A stretch of 64,000 nt of DNA from Plumapathes pennacea. Taxonomy: Eukaryota > Cnidaria > Anthozoa > Antipatharia > Myriopathidae. The notes below the pieces were generated by a model, which saw nothing but the letters and a program-made list of their open reading frames with translations, was not told the origin of the DNA and did not search any database. The position numbers and the translations under genes were made by a program. Below are positions 28,601 to 40,600 of this stretch, piece after piece. The stretch lies in the NCBI GenBank assembly GCA_964036295.1, contig OZ038466.1, positions 3,782,001 to 3,846,000 on the forward strand, given 5' to 3'. Numbering within the stretch: position 1 is the first letter of the stretch; each line of letters starts with the position of its first letter.

Positions 28601-31600
28601 GACTGCACGTCTTCATCTTCAGTGATGCCTTCTTTGTAAGTCTGTTACAAAGAATGAAGCATCATCGACCGTTTAATGCTCTGTTTGTCACTCTACGTCA
28701 ACTTATTCTTATTCTAATCTGAGAATTGGTATTGAAACTCGCGTACTTACAGTGATGCCAAGGATTCATTATATAATGCTGAACTGATCAAAGAATATAC
28801 AAAACCTAACGAAGCAGTAAGGTGTACAGGCTGAGCGGAAATGTCAGGTTTTTAAAAATAACTGATGCAGTATCTCATAAGGCCTTGAACAATCGCTTTT
28901 AAAACAGCACTGTCGGATTCTAACATTAAATCGGACGGGGAAGGGAAGTTCCTTCTTTTGGCGTGAGTGCATGCTAATTGTGTCACCTTGGTTTCTGCGT
29001 CAACAGGTTTAACCAGTTCTCCTCTGTTGATAAAGTCGTCAAGCCAGCGTTGTACGGACTCCTGGACACTGCGCGAGGAGGAGCTCTCGTCCAGCGTCGG
29101 GTTGAACAGAACTTGAGATCCGATCAGCTCTAAGCGGATGGTTAATAGAGGAACAACGCCAGGATACTGCAAAGCCGACAGCAACAAAATCAACTTACAA
29201 CACATTGACAACAAATTCAAGCAAAGAAGGTTTTCAACTAAGACACTTTTCTCCTCCAGCTGCTGGTTGGTCGAGAGCACAGAGGTGCTACTCTCATTGG
29301 TCGAAAGCACAGACACTCTACTCCCATTGGCTGAGAGCACAAAGCCTGCACTTCCATTGGCCAAGAGCAAAACGCTCCTAATTTCATTGGTTACAGAGCA
29401 TTTCAAAGCTTGGTTGAACCAATCACAAAGCTAGTAACGGAGAACTTGAGCAACAATGCAATTACGTTCAAGAGTTATCGGAACACACAAATATCGATTA
29501 AAATTCGCATTAGTAGCACAATTTAAATGTAACTCTCGTTGAAAACGCGAATGCTTACACTGGACAGGTTGGAGAAGACTATCTGGTTAAGCATGGACTT
29601 CAGCGAGGCCAGCGTGGAGTTTTTCAACCCGTCCAGCACAACTCCGCTAACGTGTGTGATGTACCCCTGCCATGAGGGAGAGGCACGGCTGATCTGCACC
29701 GCCTGAAACAGAATAAAAAAGGATAACGCACTAAACTGTATAACGCACTAAAGGCCATGTCACACAAGGCAGTTTTCCCTGCAACTTGTCACGCAATGCT
29801 GACGACAGCACAGTACATATCATACGGTGCAACAAGACCAAGCAACGTTGTGAAAAGTAGAAGACATTTTCTCAAAAGAAATATTTCTAATTACACCTCC
29901 CGGGCATCGCAGCTCGTTCACCCTGATTCTCGCCTTCTAGAAATCGAGGATTCTCCACCAAAAACACTTCGTGTGATTACAGTTTCCCTGGTTGAAAAAA
30001 TGCTGTTATTATTTACCTCAAAAGTTGATTGGAGCAGGCCATGGATTCTTTGTCCTCCGATAATAATGGAGTGCTTATGAGCTTCGTAAATCTCACTGAA
30101 TAGAGAACGTTAATATGAGTCTCTTGCTCACTGAAGCAATGTAAAGGGAAGAGTACCTTTGTACCAGCAACTAAGTATCGAATTCATTGCAGCACAAACT
30201 CACACGTTAACCAGAACAAGACTACATCTGAGCACAAGCGAGTACAAGCAAAAGCAAGAACAACAACACACTAAAAGAGACAGAGAGCCGAGCCCCAGGG
30301 AGAAGACAGAACAAAAGAGCGACTGGTGGCGACATAAGCATAAGGATCAAACACGTCCGTTCTTTATGCTTACGCTTATGTCGCCACTGTCGCTCTCTTG
30401 TGCTATGATTCTGACTAAACATAAGAAACACAAGTTTCCAGACTACAAACAAAACAAAATACGGAGTTGTCTTAATCCTGGGCCTGCTGCCTGTTAATAT
30501 TTGAGTCAGTTCAAGTGTCTTTATTTACCAGTGCTGATCGTGTAGCTTCTCCATGGGAAATGTTTTGTTGGAGTCGCGGGGAGAGAAGACGTCCAGTTGT
30601 CCTGCTTCCGACCAACACCTCGCCAAGTGACAGATCTCACGGAAGTTGCTCTGCACCACACCCAAGCTGTAGTGCACGTCATCACACACGAGGTATGACG
30701 CGTGCTCCACGAAATCCGCAGACTCGATTGTCTTCCACGTGTACACGTTCAGACCTTGATCCAAGAGCTAAGAGAAAGGAGTAGACGTTGTTAGCTGAGA
30801 AGCCATTTCGTCACAGCAACAGTTTCTCACACAAATTTTGGTAATATTTTTGAATTTCAAAACGCTGCCAAATACGTTCTATAAATGCTATGAGCCTGAA
30901 ATTTTGCATTCCCGCCTACATATCGTTTCACGCTCTTTCCATTTCTGACACTCAAAACTTAAGTGACGATTTTAGGTCACGTGGTAGATTTTAGTCATGA
31001 GACTAGCCTGATGCAAAGAGCCTATTACCGATACCCCGAGGTTAAGAGCTCTTACCATCTTGAGTTCAATAAAGATCGTTTATACTGTAAATTGTTTGTG
31101 ATTACCTCGTCAATTTTCGCCAGCTTTCTTTCAAACAGCGGCCTCTCAAAGTCCTTCATGTTCTTCATGATGCTGTTGTAGCGTGACACGATGGTCTCCA
31201 GACGGGTCGCCGTGGATCTCAGCAAGCTGTCGTCGGTGGAGCGGAGCAGAATTCGCGCGGGATCAGGCAGACGGATGCTAAACGGCGCGCCGCCAAGATA
31301 GTGCACTTCTCGCAACAGCAACATCAAGTCCGGGTCAAAGTTCACGTGAAGTGTGGCTGGCTTTCCGTCGCTCTCACGCTCTGCAATCTGAATTGGTGAT
31401 CAAATCCACTCAAGGTGATTCCCTGGTTTTGCATTGCGCATCTTTACTGCGCATAACACTTTCACGACAGTGGAATACACTCATACTGGAACAATGCGCG
31501 AGTGTTCTACTCTTAGCAGCTACTTTTTCGCAAGTAACTAGGGGCCATTTTCCTTCGGCCACGATCAATTTATAGTCCTAATCAAAAGCTGGAAATTGAC

Positions 31601-34600
31601 AGTTGCATGGAAATCGATCTTTTTCAACAAACTTTCAAACCTGGGTGGAAGGCCAGCAAACGAATGTTCAATGCCTGTTGATTATTCCAAAGGTGAAAAC
31701 AGAGGAGTTTTGCCTAAACAAAGGATTAATAAAGAATTCGCAGGTCTGTATCCTGTTCACGTACCAGTAGTGGCTGCTTGAGTTTGGTCCTTAGTTCGGA
31801 CTCCATCTGGTTCTGCCACTGGCGAACTGTCTCAATCTCACACCTGAAAATAAAACAGACGATTTCAAAACATCTCACGTCCCTCAAAGGTACATTGCAC
31901 GTACACTTAAACTGGTACTAAACCAGTGGAAGGTTTACACAGTGGATTTGTATGAAACTTTAGTGTGTGTTTTAAACATCGCACTGCCCGCTCTCCTGGA
32001 CAGCTGACGCTGATGCATACTCACTCACAGCCATCAGAAAACAAAACGTTAAGAGATTTAGGAAACACCTTTGCGAACTCTAGTTGACAGTTCAGGAGTT
32101 GGGAGTAATCTAGGTTGAATCAGATACGCCCTGCGCAATAAAAGGGTCAAAATTAAGACCCTCTCACCGTAGATGCTTTGCGCGCCCAGTGACTGACGGC
32201 GGCCATTTTCGTATCATATGAAAACGGCGGATTCTCATGTTTTTCTACGTTTTATCGCGAAATAAATCAGCACAAACTCAGAAAGCGTATTGAATACGGC
32301 AAGCAGCGACAGTCAGATCGATCAGTCATAACGTGGGCGCCTCAGGAAAGTCGAGCTACGGATGTAAATATAAACATGGGCGCGCAAAGCGGTGAAAGGA
32401 ACTCTTTAAAAGCCGGTCCGACTAAATAAAGCACCTGTTGTGGCGTTGCTGTCGCACCTACCACCCAAAATTCAATCGTAATACAATCGAGTTTAGCATA
32501 AACTGCGGTAGCGCACGATTCACTCACCGCTCGATGTCCTTTATCAGATCTGAGAAAGCGTCTCTCATTCGCCAGCCGTCATCCCCCTTCAGGGATGCAG
32601 GTGAAACGCGACGTAACCGAGACATTGGCTCCTGTTGAACACGAAAAAACTGATGTCAAAGAAGAAGACTGTACTCATTCATAGTTTGTAATTGACGCCA
32701 CTGCTCAGCATGACTTTCCTATATTTCTGTTTCTCCCCAACCCTTGTTTCTGATTCAATGTTTCATGATGTTTACTGGACGAACGTTTTCGGTTGACATT
32801 CGGCAAACATGCAAACAAGCTGACGAGAAGATAACAATCTGCCAATACCAATAACCTCCCGACACTCTACCGACAACCAGCCGACTACACCAACCGACAG
32901 TTTACTGATAAACTATCGACAACCTACCGATAACTTACCTGGATATGCATCTTCAGTCCTCGAAGCCACAGCAGTTTGCTCGCCACGGGTGGCAGGTGCG
33001 GGTATGCGGGCGGGCTGTCCGCCTGAGCTTCAAACGACAGTCGCAGGCTCAGCAGCTCGTTGGTGAAATCTTTGACGAGCACCTCAAAGATATCGCGCAA
33101 ATTAGCCTGAAAAATATTATAACAATGACGTACAGTTCAGTATAAAAAAAAAAAAAAAAAGACTCGCGCTTTGAAAAACAAACCTTTTGCAGTACTACTC
33201 TAAATATTACGATCTGAAAACCTTTCAGAATGAGTACTTTCTGACTACATCCTAAACTATATCTGTCCTTTAGACGATTCACAATGGCGGAGAGCAAGTA
33301 CTCTGTACAGCCTGTGAAAACAACTGCCTCATGCCGTGCAGCCGGATTCAAACACTCACACTCTGCGCAACATATTCGCTAAAACAACTTTAAAATACAA
33401 GAGAAAATAGTTTATGTATACTTTAAGGCACGTTTTTTCAATGTTTCAAGATCGCACCTGAACAAGATCGCGTCCACTGATTCCTTCAAAAACTTCGAGT
33501 AGTCTCAGTTTAGCTCTTGTGTCCCAGCACTGTTTAAAACTCTGTCTCATAACGTCCGCAAGGTTGTATTCCAGGTCCTGTTATTGAGATTCACAGGTCA
33601 AAACTACAGCAACAACACAACAAAACAACAAAATAAGAACAGAACTACGCAGCTAACAAAGATAAAAAACTAATTCGTAGAAGAGGAGCAGTAATTGATA
33701 TAAATAACTACGGCGACGGAACCAACACCAACAAATATACCACCAATATATGGTTATATATAACGTACTGAAAAATCGGGGAAGGCAGGACATTTCTTAA
33801 CACAATACGGTAGCAAGAGCAGTATAGCTACAAACACATTACAAACTGTAGCACAGGGCGTGACGTGCTGTATTATATGTGGAGACGCATATTTACCCTG
33901 ATTACGGAGCGAAATGCAAAAAATTCCCTCTCAAAGTTTTGGGTTTCATCCGGATCTAAAACATCCTGCAAGTACAAGGCAACACGAACAAGAATAAGAG
34001 CACGAACGAGAGAAAGAAAAAAGCGACAGCAAGAACAAGAGTAAGGACAAGAGAAAGAAAGTGTAAGAGCAATACCTATACTGTAGCAAGAACAAAAGCA
34101 AAAACAAGACTCCAGGAAGCACACGAGAAGATCAATGCCATCAAGAATGAGAGCGAGAGCAAAAACAAGAGTAAGACAAAGAACAAGCGCAAGTCAGCAC
34201 ATGAACATGAACACGAACAAAATCAGAATGTTTATTCCAACAGTGTTATGCAGTGTGTCCTTCACTCTTATCACAGCTTGCGAAACAGGCCCATGTGCGT
34301 ATTTGGCAAGCGTGTTCGTCCCGGTATCGATCAGTTGGCCGGCACGGGACGAACAAACTTGCCAAATACTGTTTCGCAGGCTACTATTATCAACACTCAC
34401 GTGCGCCATTTGTTGGAAAGACCTGACAGCTTGGCAGAATTTGGTATGGATCTCTTTAACCAGACAGTCGAGTCCATTTCCACCGGCTCCGCCGACCTCA
34501 GCAGCACACGTGAGCAGCTGAAAGTGTCGCGTGGTCTGCACCAGCTCCAGCACATCGTTACACCTCTCCATGAACACATTCAGAGAAGCGAAGCACGAGT

Positions 34601-37600
34601 TGTTCCTGGCAGGCCACGGCGAGTCAGTCCAGGAGTTTAGCAAGTCCAGATTGTTGGTGCTGTCGGAGAGGCTATTTCCCTGGTTGTACAGTTTAATTGC
34701 ACGCGGAGTGAGGCTTTCGTTGTACAGCTTGCTGTGCCACACGATGCCGCCGCTGTCGAGGCTGAAACAAGGAGGAAAGAAGTGGGAAAAATACTTAACA
34801 AAAATGAACAGCACATGCCCTACACGTCTTGGTATTAAATTTTGCTTCTTCATATTGGGATGTGAGTAAAGCGAGAAATGGGAAATATGATCAAAGAAGC
34901 CGAGAGAGCTGCAGTGTACAGGTTTAACGCCTTGGTTTACGGTTAAACATCAGAACACAACAAATCGCCCTAGCCCTAAATCTAATCCTAAACCTACACC
35001 CTGGTCCCGGAGGTTTTCTAAATCCGCTGCTCGGAGGATGTAGAAAACCTGTGGGACCAGGGTACCCTAAACCTGACCGTACAATATTTGGTTCTGTCGG
35101 CTTCTTTGATATCATTTCCTATTCTTTGTTTTAGTAACATCCCTTCTTCTGAAGTATTTTCTTACCCTGTTGTCTATGTTTACAGTACCCAACGTAAAGT
35201 AATATTCTGTGGTGGCACTTACTTGGTTCCTGACAGTTCAGACAAACGTTGTTGGTTCAGCTCGTCGCCTTTGTCTTTCTTGTCCAGGTAACAGCCTCGG
35301 AATGCTGCACAAACCCGAAGTGCGTCCTTTAAACTGGTGTAGGACTGAAACGCACAAATACTCGTCATTGTACGCAGGTTTGGACTGCACTAAATTGTGT
35401 TCTCTTACGAGAAGTTTAGTGAAGTACGCACAGAGCACGCTTGGTTAATATTTAGTTTATGTGACGTGCAGTGATGTTATGTAATGTGATAAAACGGGAT
35501 AGTGTGACGTGATGTGATGTGTTGTGATGTCAGTGACGCATTGTGTGAGGCTGTGAACTCGATTTCTTAAACTATAGGTTTTGCTCCGCTGACTGTTGCT
35601 TTCTTATGGTTCGTTTTTCATTTGAGTTGTTATATTTTGTTGCATTTGTGTTTTATCCCACTGTACTGGGTTGCGCTAGCTCTGAATGGATTTAGAATTT
35701 ATAAAGGTATAACTAAGCTTGCTACATGTAAAGTGACACGGAGTCTTGTTTCAGCATTTCAAAATAGTTTACTGTTCATAGTGTTGCACAATTTCTTTGT
35801 ATATTTATTCAGATAAAGAATGTTTAAATTTAGTGACAGAAGAAGTTAAGAAGTTAGTATGTTACTTACAAAGTCGAAATTCAACGGTTCAGTTAAGTCT
35901 GGAGAACTCTTTGGAAAAAAGAAATAGCACATTTTATTGTGTTAGCAATTAGACTTCAATTCAATGTCATTCTTGTCATTTAGTAGCCTTTGCAGCTGAG
36001 CATCTATTGTAGAATGTGTATTACAATTGTATAAAACATCCTTCAAAATTACGAACTATGCGTTATGAACTAGAGTCTAGCGTACGCTCTGTAACTTTTA
36101 AAATGTCTTGAACTTGTTAAAGTCAAGTAAGGAAAGTGTATCTTGTACACTGGTGTTGCACATCTCAAAATAAATGCACACACGACACAGATATTCAAAT
36201 AAATACGTAGGTACTGTAGATCTCTCTGAAAAATGCAATAGTAACACAGAATTCCGCGTGAAATGCGATGTCTACGTACTAAACAAATCAAAGTTTTAAA
36301 ACTGATCAGAATATAGTGCCGTTATCAAAACACTCACCTCCAACAAATTATCCAATACACTCTCACCAACAAGCTGCCTGGCACGTGCAACAACCTCATT
36401 TGACAGCATGGTCAGGAGTCGGGTGAAGTGTCTGTGATCGTGATAATACCTGGAACGTCATTAAAGAAGGGCCAGTCGTTAAAATATGGATTAAATAAAT
36501 CAGTGACAGGGTAAATGTGATGCGGACAGTGAGGCACTGCTTGAAATAAAACTACTGCTTGCAAAATTTGCAGCGCCATGTACGGTCTTCAAGTATATTG
36601 GAAGCCAAATGCAACCAACACTAAGTTTCTCCAGCTGTCCGCTGTTGACCACAGCTAATATAGACAAGGTTTTCTTGCACCTGAGCTGTAATGCACAAAC
36701 TAAACGAAGTTATGATGCAGTAATCTGAGGTAATAAGAGGTTATTACACGGGAAGGAGTGCAATATAAAGAGGTTATTACACGGGAAGGAGTGCAATATG
36801 GCGGAGTATTTTTACGAGTCGGTTTTATTTTTTCGAGCTTGCTTCAGAAAAATAAAACTGACGAGTAAAAATACAGCCGTATTGCACGACTTTTCGTGTA
36901 ATAAATTGTTTATTAAACGACAAACGAAGCAGGGCAAACGTTCTCGTCGCGCGCAACATGGAACAAAAAATGACACGTTCGTAAACTTTGCTTGCGAAAA
37001 TTGATCACGTAAGCTAATAAACCAGTTGATCTGGTTCCTGACGAGTGCAATACGCTCCCATCTTTGCACTCGTTTTGGCCCGTATTTGCACTCGAAAATG
37101 TGAAGTCGTGTAATAATAAGCTGTATCTCACGACAGCAGCAACAGTGCACCTGCTGCCACCTGCATCTGGTGGTGATACAAGTTTAGAGTATCCCCGACA
37201 GACAGTAGCAGTTGCTTGACAGGTTACCTGGAGTGAACCCACACTAGATAGACCGTGTGCATCAGAGGAGGGAAGATAGACACCATAGCAGCAGGGTTGG
37301 TGGCATAGTGAAGCTTCTCAAACCATGGCAGCAGCGTGCTCAGGAACTGGAGATTGTCATTGGTTTCTGTTTCAGCCTACAACATTAAGAGGTTTAGAAA
37401 TGTGTTAAGAAAAGCACCTATGGTAAACAACATAAAGGCACAAACAAATAATGTGATTTACATTAACTGTTAGTAAGTCCTGCAGTAGCAGCTTTCAAGT
37501 TCAATGTTCTCTTCTCAGTTTCTCACAAGTATATCATACATCCTTCAGTATAAAATGGCATTTGATTGATAAGTTGTAGCCTACTCAGATGAAGGCTGAT

Positions 37601-40600
37601 AAATCTATCAAGTCTATAATAAAACACTCATATATTTTCTCTTGACTCATTTGGAGAATTTACGTAAACATATGCATGCACTTCAGTAACTGCCAGTCTG
37701 GAATCTCCCAAAAGTCTGAGACTTTAGGCTGGAGTCAACAAACCTTAGTAATCTCCCGTTTGACCAGATGAAATGACTGAGAGTAGGTGCTGTGGGCATC
37801 CTCCAAGTTCATCATCATATTCAGTGCCACACGGGAACACAGCTGCTCATTTATTGAAGTGAGCTTCTCAAGACGCTCAGACCACATCTGTAGAATTGTA
37901 AACTATTAGTAACTACATGTAACTCAGACAAACTTTCTGTTAAAATATGTACATGCATATATTGTTCCCCATCTCCTATAATGGACCATACCTTGCTGGG
38001 TTACCTGGTAGCAATGAGTTGGTAAATACTAACACATAACTTACAGTACAACTAGTGAGAAATATTTGTATGTTCCAATTGACAGTTTTTGTAAGCATTC
38101 CCCGGAGTTTCAGAATATAAATACATTGTAGCTATTGTAGCCATGTTGGAGTCACATAAAAATCAACTATAGGCAAATGACTGCAGTAACCAAATCTACT
38201 GTGTATGCTAAAAGCATGGAGTATTTCAGTTGCTGTCAATGCTGTTTGCTGCTGCTTTCATTGTTGTGGTTTCCGAGAGTCCAATCTGATCAAAAAGTAC
38301 AATTTATCAGAAACTCTATGCTGGTCCATCTCTCTCTTATTCTTAAATCACATGTGGCCATACTGTACCTCTATCTCATCCAACGGTCCAGGTCTCTGTC
38401 CAAAGTGTCGAGCAGCTTCTACATCCGGGTCCAACTTCAGGGTGTTCTGCACAGTGCACATAACAAGTTGAGAATGTCACATTATAACTTCTGCTGTTCT
38501 CAGTATAGCTACTGGTTAATATGTAGTATTACGTATTATGTACAGGTGTATGGAGTGCCAAAATGATGCGAAATTATCATTTTTTAGATTTGTGATAATC
38601 AGGTCAAAGATAAAGCTATAAAATATATATTTTCATGGATACAGTACGAGTGTGCAAAATGCAGGACTGAAAGTTGCAGACAGAGGTAAAGTATATGCTT
38701 GACACCACACATTATTCACCTATAGCATAACGCTTCCTAGTAAGTAAGCATAAGTAAAGAAATTAACAAGTTACAAACTTTTGAATGCTCATACCTTTAT
38801 CTGTTTGATCCAATTAACAACAGCTGTCTCTAGAACATGGATGATGGCCGGTCTCCTGCTGCTATAAAGAGCTGCCTCAGATAACACTTCAATAGATGGC
38901 ATGGGAAGAACAACCTGGTCCTGAGATGATGGAATATAATATATTATCTACTGTATTGCTGGGAATATATGTACAAGTAGCAAAGTCTTTGATCAAAACA
39001 CATGTGGTCAACAAAAAACACTGCTCTAGACATGGGAAAAAATATTTGCTATAAAACTACTGTGCTAAGGGGTGCACTACACACAGCCCATGACTTAAAT
39101 AAAGTATTATTACTTTCTGAACATGTGCTTACTTTAGCATAGCCCTCAGCAGCCTGCAAGTTTGCCACCAGTCTATGAACCAAGTCCATCAATTTGTCGG
39201 CACTCACACCACCTCCCATCTCAATACTCAAGAGCGGCAGATACACCTCCTGTGTCAACATACTGACGTGCTCCAGGGGCTTGTTGGAGCAGTCACAGTA
39301 AGCCACGCTGTCAGCCACATTGTCACGTGTAATCTTTGTTGTTGCACGAGCCTTCACAAAGTACATGGCCTTCTCTCGGAGGGTTTGAGGTGGAGTCAGG
39401 GAAGCCGTCATACCACCGCCGCCGGAGGAAGATGAAGAGTAAACAAACAACTGCTTCACCTCTTCATTGTTGCAAAACTCAAACATTGCTTCTCTGTAAC
39501 ATAGAAGTGTTAGAGTAAATAATAGATTCAATTGAATTTGAAATGTGCTCTTAGTACATATATTGAATTATATCTTTTCTGATTTCCAGAAACTTTAACT
39601 TAGAATATAAGGTAAACAATGGAGGTTATAGTTTGATATTAAACATGAACCCATCACTCATAAAGGAGGTTTTATATTGTAACTGTCAGTAAGCATCTTA
39701 TCTTGCTTTAGGCATTTACCAGAACTAGATCAGCCAGCTGCCATGCACAAATAAGTGCTCACTTTATTCGTCATAGCTTTAGGCATATGCAGGGCACACT
39801 GTAGCTATGAGTCATGTCAATTTTTTTCCTTGGTAATAATTAACTCCACTAAAAATAAAAATGCACTACTAAATGTATGGCATGGCACCCCCAAAAGTTA
39901 GCACGTGTGCCAACACTTTTTTGTAACAGCACCTCCAATATTCATCCCATGTGAATGGGGCACTCCAAAAACTATTGATGCACTGGTGCCTAAAACTTTA
40001 GGGGTGCTGAAACTACATGTACGCAGAACAAGGTGCCAACCAAAGCATTGCCTTCCTTGCATACTGCCATTCTTATTCATACTGTAATAGTTATAGTATT
40101 ATATAATATTACAATTACAATAATATTACACTTATCAATTATTCGCCAAAGTGGAGGTGAATAGCGGTGGATATTTACCGAGCCGTTGAATAGGCGAGGT
40201 AAATATCCACCGCTATTCACCAACACTGAGGCGAATAATTGTTTTAGTATATACCACATAAGTTTAATAGCCAACTCCCAAATAGCTACTTTATTTCCGA
40301 CAAAAGTGGGCAAAAACTGGGTTCGCGCGCCATTAGCCACCGGGAGGTGAATAGTACTTGATATTCTGAGATGGAGGAGCCAATCAGAGCACGCGAAAAG
40401 CACTATTCCCTTGTGTGGTATATACTAATGGTCATTATACACTAGCTGTACCTGTTTTTCTCATTTGTAAACAAATACTTCAGCTCCTCTGCCCGTGGTT
40501 TGAGAGAGGAAGTCACTCTGATCTCTATCCATCTGAGCCTATCATCCAACTCCATGTTCCAACCTGATTAATAGACAAGTCAATGATGTAAAGAAACAAT

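Noticed and set aside
29138-29434. 98-codon frame with repeated Ser/Leu/Glu units on the plus strand
   Set aside because: It is produced by the 33-bp minisatellite and overlaps a real exon on the other strand.
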